Source: Trichoplax adhaerens (taxonomy: Eukaryota > Placozoa > Uniplacotomia > Trichoplacea > Trichoplacidae). From it: DNA of 64,000 nucleotides. The notes under the pieces were generated by a model. The model worked only from the letters and a program-made list of their open reading frames with translations. It searched no databases and was not told where the DNA came from. The DNA is taken from positions 336,007 through 400,006 of the forward strand of contig NW_002060962.1 of the NCBI RefSeq assembly GCF_000150275.1, read 5' to 3'. Position 1 is the first letter of the stretch; every line of letters starts with the position of its first letter. Position numbers and translations under genes: made by a program. Positions 1 through 15,440 of the stretch are shown one piece after another.

Positions 1-217
1 GAACAGAATAAATTGCCGGAGATCAAGTTTGATATTAAACTGTAATTTAGATAGATTTAATACTATAAATTTTCTGTAAGCCTATGATATAATCGATAAC
101 AGAATTTACTGTAGCTGATCATATACAGGAGATTGTTGAGGTACTTGATGTTAAAATGCTGTACTGTAAAATATAGAAAAAATTCGATAATAAGGACAAC
201 AGTCTGACATTGTAAAA
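1..217. other. 3' flank of UNC45
   Basis: This stretch lies downstream of the UNC45 stop codon. It is AT-rich, and I see no open frame or RNA gene in it. Confidence 0.5.
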
Positions 218-3200
218 CTACTTATTTCGTTTTATCAATCCCAGTTCAACAGCTTTTAGTAAACCACGTTCAGCGTTGGCTACAATTTCTTTTTTATTTA
301 TATCAGTTTCCTGCGAAAGAACCATTAAAACTTCCAAGAGCTTGCTTTCTACAACCTAAACGACAAATTTACAGCATTTTACAATGCGAACATCGAACAA
401 TTTTTACTCATAAATCTGGTCATACTAACTTCGCTAGCTATTGCTTTGTTCGCTTCAATTAGGTTTGCAACAATGTATATTCCCCTGCAAAGAAAGATAT
501 TAAAGTGTATTGGTAAGAATGACTGGATAAAGCCAAGCTAGTTACTTCTACAAATACTAAAATTTGCAGCCTTACCTGTGCTGTAATTCTAATTTTTCAG
601 AAAGTAATAGTTCTTGCATGATTTCTAGCCAAGGTTTGACCTAGATGAGTGTATGGGGGAAAATACGCTTAAAATTATCAAAAATTTTATTCTAAAGACG
701 CTAAATCAAGCTTATATTCATTAACATACCTGGATAATCTGCTTGCAAATATTTTCATTGGACGACAGGATTGCCAATGTACCACTTGCAGCTCTAACGT
801 GTACATATAAAGATTACGTTATCCATGAGAGTAATTTACTGTAGCAGATACAGACATAAGAAGCTAATAATGCAATAAATGTCTATTCATTACAGTCATG
901 TTTATAAGTTAACAGGCATAGCAAGATAATTTACTGTACCTAGCTAATTCAAAATCAGATTCGCCACTATACAAAGTCAGCAGCTTAACGCGATCTGTTT
1001 TATCGTTTAAGTATTTTTCTGCAGCCTATATGCGACATGCATAAGGAGTCATTAAGGGCTAAATCTTAAATCTAACGGTGGGAAAACGAATTTAAGTCGT
1101 TTGACAAGTAAATATACTTCTTCGCAATTGACTAGGTTACACATAGCCTCTGTAGCCGCTCTCTTTATAAGTTCGTGATCGTCAAACATCAACTGTTCAA
1201 TACTCGTAAATCCCTTTTCCGCCATAATTTTTCTCCTAAAGGAAACATACAAATACAACATCGTCGGTATCATACTTTTGCAGCATTTCTCTCAGCTATA
1301 CCATTATATTTTACCATTTGCAGTCATTAAAACCCATGCAAAAGTTTACGATTAAATCTTCAGGTTTATTCAATATCAAAATTATTAGATCTAAACTACG
1401 CAAACAGTATTACTGACGGCGGTAATTCTATACACAAGTGTTACCTAACAGTGTCATTGACTTGAGCTAGATTAGTCAAAGCCATTAAAGCTTCAAATTG
1501 TTGTATTCCCTTAAATATAAAAAATATGTAACGATCAGAAACATTTCATTGAATGAAAGGTAAGCTACATCAACAGTTAGATTACAGGATTAAACTTACA
1601 GAATCTGAAGAAAGTAATCCAATTAAAGGGCGGACAGTTTCTAATATCTAATTATCAAATTTAGCCAGGGTATAAACATCATTAAAAGACGGAATTCTTA
1701 TACTATGCAATAAGTAAAAGAAATTACGAAAATTTTCCTTGTGAATACTAGCTAAATTAAAATGCTTGAAATTGATCAATGTTACTGACTCTTTGCCCAG
1801 AGAATGCTAATTCAGGATTAATTGAAATTCCTATCTTTGCGATCGCCTGAGTTGCCAATGACTTTCCTTTATCTGTGCCACTTAAAGCTAGTGAGCACAA
1901 AATCTGTTAAAAAGTATGCGAATACATGATCAACAGATGCCAAGATAATCTAAGGATATAAATTGATTTACCTTTGTCCCACCTTGCTGTACAATAACAC
2001 CTCGGTGTTTAGGCTCAGTGGATAAGGCTAAAAATACTCTATTCCCGTAAATAGTAAAATGCATAAGTAATAATTTAGCTACAAATACAAGAAATTTAAT
2101 AATTTGATCGATAGTATAAAAGAGACCTGTTTAAAACATTAATATTATACATATAATCTCTTACAATCACTAAAAGCGAATTGTAATGACATAGCGTTAC
2201 TGTGTAACGACTAATTTCATTAGCTAACCTTGCCAGTTTTTCTTTACAGTTATCAGACTTTTCATCTAATCCCAGGTTGACTAAAGTCACTACGACATCG
2301 TTCTAACATAAGAAAAGTAGCACAGTAAATGAATACTTATGACAAGTACTTTGATAGCCAGTGAGGTTTTGTACATGGCTTTTCTACCTTTATCATGGTT
2401 AGGATTCTTTTTTCGACATATTTTTCACTATCCTAAAATTAAATAGGAAAAGTAATTCATAAATAATTGTGTAATTGGATTAGGAAAAATTGACGACTCT
2501 ACCATAAAACTATAATTACCTTTTCGTGAACTTTCGGAATTTTATATTGAGCAAATTTAGCAAGCTCTTCAAGTTCAAGATTTTTTTCCGGTTTATCATA
2601 ACTATTGGTAACATTTACTAATGTTGAAGCAATTCCAAATGTTACTGCCATATCTTTAGTCTAGTTAGAAAGTATTTAAAATATCATAAACCACCATTAA
2701 ATGAGGTGTCGTAATTGCTTGAACAAAGGACGTTATACAGTGAAATTGAATGTTTTATTACTCTATATACATTCAAATTCATAATGATAAATTGGATAAC
2801 CTTAGCCATATTGAATAGAATCTTTAAAGCTTCTGTATCGGAGACCAAAGCATCCTAAAACCGATATCAGATGACAAGTATTATTGCAAGTCCTATTGGA
2901 ATAGCAACGTGATTTTTTGACTATTGATGTTACAGTACCTTAGCGTCAGCATCCAGAGTAATTAGGGCCAATGCTTCTATAGACCATTTCTTTAGATCCG
3001 AACTCCTTTCTCCCCCCACTAGATAACTAAGTTACAATAGGTTTATGAATGTAAAATTCACTTTTCGCCATAGCAATCAGTTATTTGACTGACCTTCTAA
3101 TAATAGAATACAATTCCAGTACGGATTCTTCCGGAAGCCAATCTTTTACTTCGCTGGCGTCAACAAGACCTATTTTACATAAACCCTGTGGTAGTAAAGT

Positions 3201-6200
3201 AAATAAGATTTAGTGGAAGTGATATTTTATAACATATAATATCAACGTTCTTCTAACAGCATAGCAGATATTGGTTGAGGAACTAACCACTAGAGCCCGA
3301 ATGCGTATTTTTCTGTTTTTCATCTCATAAAACACTTTCATCAACGGAAAGATCTAATCATTATAATAACATGATTTGTTACAGGTGAATGAATAATAAA
3401 GCAATATTTTATAAAGATAATCATACCTGCGATCTAATTTCCAGGCATTTATTCTTATCGGAACATATATGAGTGAAAACTTCGGTAGCGGCGCACTAAA
3501 TAAGAGTCCCAATAAAATGATATGAGTGAACAATAATGTCCAGTATAAATGTAATTTTGACTTTAGCTATTGTCATGGCATGTAGTAAAAACGTCCAATA
3601 TAATATAGCTTGATTAGAGAATTTTTATGCAGTAATGCATAAATAGATCTCATACAGTATTTTCATAAAGAAGTTACGTAGTATTACTTTCGCAGCCAAG
3701 TCCTTCGACGCAATTAATTCAAACAATTTCTGAAGGATACTGTCTGTGTACGCAATTTCGATTCCAACCTCACTAACTCCCTAGGATTATATTAATAATT
3801 TGGCCAGAATTATCCTAAAACTCTTGTTTTCATATAGATTCAACTACGTTGAATTAATTTTGTGCCTCTTACAACAAGGAGTGCAGATAGAGCGATGACC
3901 CCTCCAATATTCATATCAATATCGTTGCTATATTGCATATGCTCTCTAGTTGTTATAATTATATCGATAAAATCACAACGTCATAATTCATAGAGGTCAA
4001 TTGTTCTGTTAGAAATAATTGTAGTAATTTTCCTTACCTAATAAAAATTTCACATTGCCTTCGAAAAATTAAGCGGCTTTGGTCATTTCTATGAGAAAGT
4101 TTGTTTTAATAAATTGCTAATATTAAATATTACTTAGAATTGTGTCATTAGTTTGTCGACTTTGATTCGTAATATTATTTAAGTTATCTGAATAATTCCA
4201 GTACTGTGACAATGAATTGATAACTCGTTTATTAATTTAATAAAATTTTTGGTTAGTTAATAGCAGAACTTGAGAAATTAAAATTGTTTCTTCTTACCGG
4301 AGCGATTTATACAACTGGAATAAAGCTACTGATACATGCATTTGACATTCAGATGTTGTATTTTCATTTTGATCTTTGGAAGCACTAGTGTCAATCATAA
4401 AATATGGAGCAGAGTCTGCTGCGACTTTTAAGAGTTTGCTTAGTCCTAATAAAGATTTGAATTTTAAGAAATGCTACTCAGTTTGCCATTAAATATAGGT
4501 TATACAAGCAATAATCCATGAAGCAGTAATTTATAAAATAATATGCATGCGCTACTTAATTTTTTGGAGGGGATAAAAAATCGAAAAGTCCCTGTAATAT
4601 GATACCTTTGCATTCGATGAACGTTTTCGTCATGCCAGCTTCGGGAATTGCATATACCACAACATTAATAGCAGCGCTTCTACCACTGATAGTAATGCTA
4701 TAAAATGATAAAATATTTTGAGGTTAAAGTAATAGATTTCCTGAGTTGAATAGTTAATGCTTTTACCTTTGATTCGTCATTGCATGAATTAGCAAGTCAA
4801 GTAACTCATCAATGTCCACTTTGTTATCTTTTTTATAGAAGGATTAAGAATTCTTTTATATACACTTTCATGGATAAATGTTATAATGAAATGATTACGA
4901 GTACAGTATTTGTGATAGTATAGCATACCTATTACAATAGCTTCATTGGGAATCTTTGCCGGATTGTCGTCGCAGCCGGTTAATGTAGTCAGAGCAGTTT
5001 GTAGGAATAAAGCGATTGATTGGCACAAATCTTCTTCTGGCTGCAAGAGTAATTGTTTTTATTATGAAATATAATAAATATTTTTAATAAATTACTTGGT
5101 ATAGTCCCATAATAGAGGCGATTGAGATTATTCGATCTAAAGGATTACATATACGAGTATCTAGACTCAAAAACTGATGGTCTGGTAATCCCTACCGACG
5201 ATAACATCGTGAGCAATCTTGATTTAGTCATTTCCTTGAGAGCAACAGACATCTACACCATCGATTGATTACAAAAGGAACGAATTAGCGTCGATAACAT
5301 CAGATGGTATAAGAAATAATAGCATTGAAGCAAATTTACCCTATTTCGATGACCTTGACAAATGCGTATAAAAAGTTTAACAATGGAAGATTTTACTTCT
5401 TCTGTTTCGCTATCTAGTGATGATAGCAGTTTCCAAGTTGCTTCTATTAGAGGAAGAAACAAATTGTTAGTATAGAGTAGGAAAAACTTAATAGATTCGC
5501 CTGAATTTAGATATCATTTTACTGTAAGCTACAAAATGACTTTATAGATAGTTTATTGTAACCTTCTCGAAATATGAATTCAGAACCAGCTGCTTCCTTG
5601 GCTACTACGCGTAAATTATTAAGAGCCTATTAGGAAAGTTAACTGTAAGTCAATAATTAATTCATTTTAAATAAAACATGATTTTAGAATTTGGTTCTTA
5701 AATTAAAATAATATCCTACCTTCATCTTTTGGTCATTGGTACTAGAAGAGTTCAGAACTACTGATAGCATTTGTTGTACCTTCGTGCTGGTTTTACCTAA
5801 AGCTTGGGACTATGCATACAAGACCATAATTAGCTTTACAATCATTGAAACTATTCTAATGATCACTAAAATTGTTATTTTTCTTAAAATTCTTTCAAAC
5901 GGAGTTCTATGCCCTTGTAATAGCTTAAGAATAGCATTTTTAACGTAGATTTAATTTTGTGTTTATATCTATTCAAGGTGATAGCTAACTTTGTGAAGTT
6001 ATCATGTAGTTTACGTGAATGATTTCAATCTGAATTCATCATGACATAGTATTACAATACAATCGGTCGAAAAAATATGATGCAGTGGTAGAACTAGTTT
6101 ATACTTACTTGTGAAGTCATTTGTATATTAAGTTGGCGTAGCATATCTATCACAGCTTGATTCTAATTTTAGTGGCAGTTTCAAACATTAATCTTTTAGT

Positions 6201-7288
6201 TGGATAGAAGAAATCAATGTATTCGCACGATACTGTGAAGAGCAACACGTTATTGATATGCTGTAATATGCTTTATCTGATAAACGAACTTTTGAGTCTA
6301 ATTTGTTGAGCTTTCTTGCTTCTTGATACGCTTCCTTTAATTGACCTAATTTTTGGAAAGCTTGGCAACGACGGAATAGAGCTTTTGTATCGCTAGGAGT
6401 AATGGCCAATGCTGCAATAGATATTAGTAGAATAGCGATGAAAGAATTTAATTTATACAAATTGTAGTGAGGTATGCAATATTATCATTACCCTGAGATT
6501 ATTACTTATTGGATTAAAAAAGACGTGATTGATAATAAATTATATGAAATTGACTCCTATTATCGAGATAGGGTTTAGCTATATTGGTGTAGTTTTTCAG
6601 TTCTAGAAACATTCATGACAGAGAGTAGAGGTTACAGTACTATACTACTGTATATATTTGTTAGGTGAAATTACTGGTAAGCATATCATTATACTGTACT
6701 GTGACACACACACTTGATTATACTATAAATTTCTTTTAAGAAGTCCAAGTTGATCAAATCAAACCGGCTGATGTAAGTTTATTTATATTTCGGTAAACGG
6801 AATACTTACAGGCATTGCAATCCGTTATTGCATCTTGATATTGGTTCTAGAGTGTTATAGAAAGAACTGATTTTAAAACCTTTCTTCTTAATTCATGATA
6901 TAAATATATATAGATATAATATGCGGAAAAATTGATTTAAAATTCAATCTTATACAATGATACGTATAGCTTTTCAATGTTGATCGTTTTATTATCGATC
7001 ATTTATAAGTATTGCATACAAGTATTCTTTCACTATCGTATTCTATACAAAAATAACTGATACTATCCATAGTGTAGGAGTGGAACTGACCAATTTTAAA
7101 TAGCAAGCAGCACGATTTTTATAATAAATGCTTGCATCAGTCGACTGCTTGTGTTGGCATAGCGTTAAGGCTTTGGTATAACATCGAGCAGCTGAGGTAT
7201 AATCCTGTTGAGTAAAATATTGATTGCCTTTGTCTTTGGCTGTATGATCATCTGCAAAGTCGAAATCTTCTTCATTTCCCATATTCAT
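218..7288 (-). CDS. UNC45: UNC-45 myosin chaperone (TPR + UCS), multi-exon
   Basis: UNC-45 family co-chaperone: the N-terminal TPR domain binds Hsp90 and the C-terminal UCS armadillo-repeat domain folds myosin heads in the cytoplasm. Exon 1 (7091-7288) starts MNMGNEEDF and gives the first TPR helices (KGNQYFTQQDYTSAARCYTK). Exon 2 (6810-6846) reads NQYQDAITDCNA. Exon 3 (6290-6411) gives DTKALFRRCQAFQKLGQL. Then come NQAVIDMLRQLN (about 6108-6165), an exon at 5720-5779, one at 5563-5626 and one at 5340-5443 ending in CQGHRNR; phases agree across these joins. Many small UCS exons follow, including EQLMFDDHELIKRAATEAMC near 1130-1220, matching the family's MFENHDQIRQAATECMC segment. The last exon ends VELGLIKRNK with stop at 218-220. 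There are more than 20 exons; the middle ones (1.3-4.7 kb) were not all resolved. It is divergent from LSM6. The family is certain; exact exon ends in the middle are not. Confidence 0.93.
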
Positions 7289-7671
7289 ATAGCTACATTG
7301 AATAGCATACCAACATCAGTTTCATAAACAGTAGCAAATCACTCTTGGCCTCCTTTATTTTCTCGCTCGTCTTACCTCAGTGATTTCAACTTGTGCACTG
7401 CTTACAAGTTGTAAACGATGTTGGCCAACCCACTTCAAAACTAGCCTCGCCCTAGTCTAGCAAGATTTACTCGGGGCGAAAAAATGATCAAGAAGGAAAA
7501 GAAAGAGTTTTTGTTGGTTGACTTTCTATTTGCACTTTACGAATGATTGAGCAATGATCAAGTAGGTAGGAATGGCCAAGATTCAATTTTGAATTCATTG
7601 AAACGCAACCATGGAGATGGCTGCATTCATTGCAGAGCAAAGTGAGCTTTTACAATACGTTTTGCAAGAAG

Positions 7672-8455
7672 CACAGTACAGTACTGTACAGTACTGTACA
7701 ATATACTGTAGTACTGCACTGTAATGGCCAATGAAAGTGCAATAAAGAAAATTGACCATGCACAAACCTAGTCTAAAAGCTGTTAAAACCTCAAAATTAT
7801 AGCACTTCTTATTTCGTATCCACAGAAAGAAGTTTCCTATTTTTAAGCTTTATTCTCCTGCTTATACGATATATGAAGCTCTTTAACAGGCTACAGAGTG
7901 GATTATTAAGCTGTTACAAATTTTTCAATTCGTCACAGCACGCTCTTAAGTCGACTGATGATTTTTTCAACGGACGCCATCATTTTTTTTCGGTCGAATT
8001 CTGATGCTCACTCGAATGTTCTCTTTTTAAAATATTCATTTACGGCCAATAAAGCTTAATTAGAAATAAAATATTTAAATATAGAAATTTTGGATTTTTT
8101 TTACGCATTTTAGGGAATTTTTAACCCTGTTTAAGTAACTCAAATTGAATTCTACATATTCAAAAATGAAGTTGATTTGACCGTAAAAATGGCCGTACAA
8201 AAGCCTTTATTGCACTTCCATTGGCCATTAGTGAAAGTGGATAGTGCAGTGCAGTACTGCACCGTACTGTACTGTATAATGAGTGTACATGCTGTTGCTG
8301 AGTATGCGTATTACTGTACGGCACTGTACAGTGTACAGTGTACAGTGTGCAGGTACGCTCTGGTGCATTACAGTACAGTATACTGTACAATACAGTACAG
8401 TACAGTACAGTACTGTACACTGTAGTGTACAGTGTACAGTACAGTTCAGTCCTGA
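7672..8455. repeat. Foldback structure: inverted GTAC-rich arms
   Basis: A 25-bp sequence at 7723-7747 (key part GGCCAATGAAAGTGCAAT) recurs in inverted orientation at 8205-8229 with one mismatch. On the outside of each arm lies a GTACTGTA/TACAGTAC block (7672-7722 and about 8241-8455), and both blocks carry CAGTGCAGTACT next to the arm when read outward. The 457-bp centre is not repetitive. The shape resembles a foldback or MITE-like element, or a two-fold symmetric promoter. I saw no transposase and no clear target-site duplication. Confidence 0.7.
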
Positions 8456-8663
8456 CACAGTCCGATGACCATGAAGTAGTAGTTAACCTACACAATTTTG
8501 GGCAATGAACTCTTGAGCAGTTGCTCTCTCCTTCATAGACTAGACATGATGTCGGTGACAGAAAAGTCTCAATCAATCCTGTTGTATTGTCGCTCAAAAT
8601 TGCAGTCATTTCAGACTGGCATGAATGTCATATTGCATGTGCGCTTCGCCTTGAAGATTGAGT

Positions 8664-8760
8664 GTGCACTGTACAGTACACTGTACTGTACAATGCTACA
8701 GTACTATGTACTGTCCCAGCAAAGTCCTTCGTGAGTTCGATGTACTGTACTGTACCTCCG
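8664..8760. repeat. GTAC-palindrome cluster upstream of LSM6
   Basis: Short runs of TGTACAGTACACTGTACTGT type lie about 210-310 bp before the LSM6 start codon. They are self-complementary and could form hairpins. Confidence 0.7.
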
Positions 8761-8970
8761 TAAGCGCGATACTGCTGCAGTCTACTGTAATGAGAGATTG
8801 AGATTAGCAAGTCGAAATACACTACGGTTTGCGCGTACCTTCAGCTGGCTCATACTTGGAAGTACTTGGAAGTTGGAAACTCCATCGAGGCTAACATTTT
8901 AACTAAAACAGCGTTAATTTACTGCCAGCCATCGCCGATTATTTTGAAGGATAAAATAAAGGTCAAGAAA

Positions 8971-10201
8971 ATGAGTAAGAAACAGACACCAAGTGAATTT
9001 TTAAAGAATGTGATTGGCAGGCCAGTGGTCGTCAAGCTCAACTCCGGAGTAGATTACAGAGGTAATGAAGTAGAAATCATCCATTTAGGTCGAACTGTAT
9101 GTAGCACATTGAGCGAGTACCAAGATACAAGATTGAGCAACCCAATCGATCGATTTTATAATCTTAATCGAGATTGACTACCTGTCTTTGGCTCTAAAAA
9201 TTTGAAAGTCATAACAACAGTCGATACTCAGTCAATATACAATAGAAATCCATACTCTATCATAGTTGGATAGACTTGGTTTCATTACTTTGAACACCAA
9301 AATCCTCCATGATTCCTACAGCATTCTACCTGATACACAGAATACCGCGAAATTGAATATACGATTGTACATTGTACAATGCACAGTGTATGATATCACG
9401 TAATTACTTTATACTAAGCCTTAGCTTTGCTAAATTTATTCACTGTCTGCCCTATCTCTAGTAGTAGTCATTCAATATGTTAAAAACTATTTTATCATGG
9501 ATCGATTGGAAGACAAGCTGCTGCAAATGCAGTTCAATGCAGTACTACCAGCTTTTGATGCTATTATCCATACTCTTAACGTGAAACTTGATGGAATACG
9601 ATTAGATATCAACTCATTCATAATTAATATTGCAATCAAACATTTTAGGGATTTTGACTTGCCTTGATGGTTACATGAATATCGCTTTGGAACAAACCGA
9701 GGAATATATTAATGGACAAGTATGTGGTATTGGTAATCCTTTGTTGTTCAAATCACTCATTTCTTATACTGTATGAAACACATACAACGTGTCGTAATAT
9801 TATATGAATAATATATAGAGTTAGTTTATACTTGCTTTTGGTTACTGATTACCATGATAAGTACTCTAGGTGTTGTAAGACAACTGTATAATCATTAAAT
9901 TTCTGTATTTCATGGCGTACAGGCATTTCAACTTACAAATAGACTTTCCTAGTATCATGCTTACATGATGTGATAATGGTTTATGCTATCGTAAGCTGTT
10001 ATTATTAACTTGTATTATTTTTCTTTTAGCTAAAAAACAAGTATGGTGATGCATTCATTAGAGGCAATAATGGTAAGCTAATCTCTACAAGTTATTCTTT
10101 TGCTAGGGTATAACGTAATGTAGTCATTGACTCATGACATAAACACTCTTTTCTGAATTTTTCTAGTTTTTTATATAAGCACGCAGAAAAGACGACTTTA
10201 A
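8971..10201 (+). CDS. LSM6: U6 snRNA-associated Sm-like protein LSm6, 4 exons
   Basis: LSm6 is a ring subunit of LSm2-8 (binds the U6 snRNA 3' end in the nucleus) and LSm1-7 (cytoplasmic mRNA decapping). Exons are 8971-9061, 9649-9719, 10030-10072 and 10167-10201; all introns are GT-AG and phases join exactly. The product is 79 aa (family usually 80): MSKKQTPSEFLKNVIGRPVV, then VVKLNSGVDYRG (Sm1), CLDGYMNIALEQTEEYINGQ, KYGDAFIRGNNVFYISTQKR (Sm2 RGNN) and a final RRL. The ATG at 8971 was chosen because it matches the family N-terminus; the frame stays open upstream but has no ATG. It is divergent from UNC45 and convergent with PSMD14. Confidence 0.97.
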
Positions 10202-11033
10202 ACCTTCTAGAGACTTACATTCCAGTGTTAGAAGGTGTTTGATCCAGGCAAAGATTGAATTTCCTTCTTAATGTTATATAGCATTTTATACAGTATATTA
10301 TTTTGTAGCATAAATTCATCATTATGAAGATCCTATTTTCCTTTTGAAAGTCGTTGTCGAAGTTCATTCTGAACTTGAAGTTGTACACTTGTCATTATTA
10401 TTCTTTGTACCTGTAAACTGTCGGATCATTTTCCTAAATTGCTGTACTTAAATTAAAAACGTTTACATAAAGTACTAATTTAATGAATTATACGATATTA
10501 TTTGTGGTACTTGGCATTGCGACGAATATTTATCGTATTAGATAAAATCTTGCCATAAAGGATTGATTTTCTGAAGCGTGAGTAGTATTATCCATTTATT
10601 TACTGTTGCACGTACGTACAATTGCGTCAAATAATGCCTCTTTAGATAACGATTTTGACATTCAAGAACAAAGTCGTTAATGGCATACGTACATTCCTGG
10701 ACTATGTGTACTATAAAATTCATTCATTGCAAATGTCCTCAGTCGTAGTAGGACCAATTTTATTTATTACGATCAATATTGTATTAGCTCTCGTGCTGGG
10801 ACACAGCAGATAACAGCCTTAGAAATAGAATATTACAAAGAACAGTATTTTTACTCGACAACCGAATGGCAATGTTTTATACTTAACTTCCCTAATAAAC
10901 TAGGTACAGTTTTCACGCAAATAAAGTCAAATACAAGAATTAATCATTAGCAGAGTTGTATTTAAGAATCATACTTGAGTATAACATCTGCCATTTGTTG
11001 CCGAAATTACAATATCAACTTGATAGGAAAACT
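10202..11033. other. Convergent 3' intergenic region LSM6 / PSMD14
   Basis: This region holds the 3' UTRs of two convergent genes. It is AT-rich, with short chance frames only and no dense GTAC-palindrome block, unlike the divergent regions. Confidence 0.6.
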
Positions 11034-13910
<2,877 letters not shown>

Positions 13911-15440
13911 GATTATGTTACAGTAAGAACGATTAATAAGGAAAGATTTGCGTGTAAGCTGGAAAAATGGTGATTGGAAAAGATTTTATGGGATTTTAAA
14001 CGAGCGCTTTCTCACTGATTTCTATTCTGTTGGAGATGGAGTAACAGTATAGTACTGTACTGCACAGTACTTTCAGCCCGTCGTACAGTACGTACAGTCA
14101 CTACTGTACACTGTACACTGTAGCCAGAAATGCTTTGTCATACTGTAGTCACGGTACAGTGTACAGTGTACAATTTACAGTACTATCACGTACTGTACAC
14201 TGTAGCCATCAATGCTTTGTTTGTCATACTGTACAGTACTGTACAGTACTGTAGCCATGGTACAGTGTACTGTACAGCACTATTACGTACTGTACTGTAC
14301 TGTACACCGTAGACAACAATGCGTTGTCTTTTGCCATACTGTAGTCATGGTACAGTGTACAGTGTACAGTGTACAGTACGATGACCCTACTGTACTGTAC
14401 GTTTGCAGTTTGGCTGCCTGTGAAAGTTGAACTGCCATGCTCTTAATATTTCTTACTAAATCCTTCCGTCTTAAATTGAATCATAGACGTTGTTTATGAA
14501 CTCTATGGACTGAATAACTTCGTAGGCTTTCTCGTTGAATCATCATTTCCTAGGCTTAGTCGTTCGCATGTAGGCAGAATACATAAATATCAAATAATTA
14601 TAGCGATGTGATACTGTACTGTATAGTAGAGAGAATTGGTTGAATGGATAGCAGGAATCGAATCGATGTATAGGTATCAAACAGTATCTAATCGATAAGG
14701 GATTGGACTCAGTAAAGCGGACGATATAATATAAAAGAGGCAACAAACGATCGATCGATCAACGGACGGACTCAAAATGATTCGGTTCAAGTCCATGATT
14801 GGGCACATTGAGCGACATTAATTTTGATTCCGATAACTATTCCACTATGCTATCTTGGACAATTAAGTGCGAAATCAATGTCATGCCCACTACTACGCAT
14901 ACGCTACCGCACAGTCCTACCGGATGGAGTCCAGTTCTCTGTGACGTAAGCACACGTGGTAACTGAAACGGAGCCATTCAGACCTGAGTTCTATACGGAA
15001 TACGCAATGATTGAACGCGAATACTATTCTGTAGGGAGGAAATGGCTCACGAGAGACCTAACCCTGACATCTACCCTGAGGGAGTCAGACTGGCAGTTTT
15101 GGATGAAGCATTGCAGCCAGGCAAGCAGCTCGATTTAGGATCAGAAAGTTGAAAGTAAGCAATTATTGTTGAGGTTTATTCAAGCAATTGGACTACATTC
15201 AGTATATTAACAATGTCTATAGCTAGATTGCCATAGTTAGATAGTCGTTCGCTAGCTTAAATATTAAAGTACGATCTGTAATATTGGAATACTGGTGATT
15301 GTCCTGGTTTTATTTCAGCTGTTGACCATTTTGAGCTTGTACTGTATCATCATTTGTAGCTGTAGATAAACTCACTTGATTTATCATTTCACGTAAGTAG
15401 TTTACTCATTTGCTCAGCCATCCTGTCAAGCTCTACCGAC
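13911..15440. promoter_or_regulatory. Divergent promoter region PSMD14 / NOL6
   Basis: This 1.5-kb head-to-head intergenic region must contain both promoters. A GTAC-rich repeat block occupies 14047-14405, and a (GATC)n run lies near 14750. Chance frames in the repeat and at 14956-15138 lack family resemblance. Confidence 0.7.
14047..14405. repeat. Triplicated GTAC-palindrome module
   Basis: Three imperfect tandem copies, starting at about 14104, 14190 and 14285, share the order CGTACTGTACACTGTAG, then an AATGCTTTGT-like core (third copy AATGCGTTGT), then CATACTGTA and CATGGTACAGTGTACAG. Spacing is about 85-105 bp. The cores between the palindromic runs are conserved, so this is more than simple-sequence noise. 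Confidence 0.7.

Larger units (their letters stand above)
7289..8970. promoter_or_regulatory. Divergent promoter region UNC45 / LSM6
   Basis: This 1.7-kb region lies between two head-to-head start codons, so both promoters must be inside it. It contains three blocks of TACAGTAC/GTACTGTA repeats and a 25-bp inverted repeat (separate entries), plus a CGGTCGAA octamer at about 7991. The several overlapping open frames here are products of the stop-free GTAC repeats and look non-coding. Confidence 0.7.

Noticed and set aside
7675-8760. CRISPR-like or phage-type repeat array
   Set aside because: Repeats are short, palindromic and without regular spacers, and the genome is clearly eukaryotic.
8160-8822. 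Overlapping open frames up to 149 codons on both strands
   Set aside because: They are read through GTAC repeats, which are stop-poor in some frames. The translations are low-complexity Tyr/Cys/Thr/Val strings with no family resemblance.
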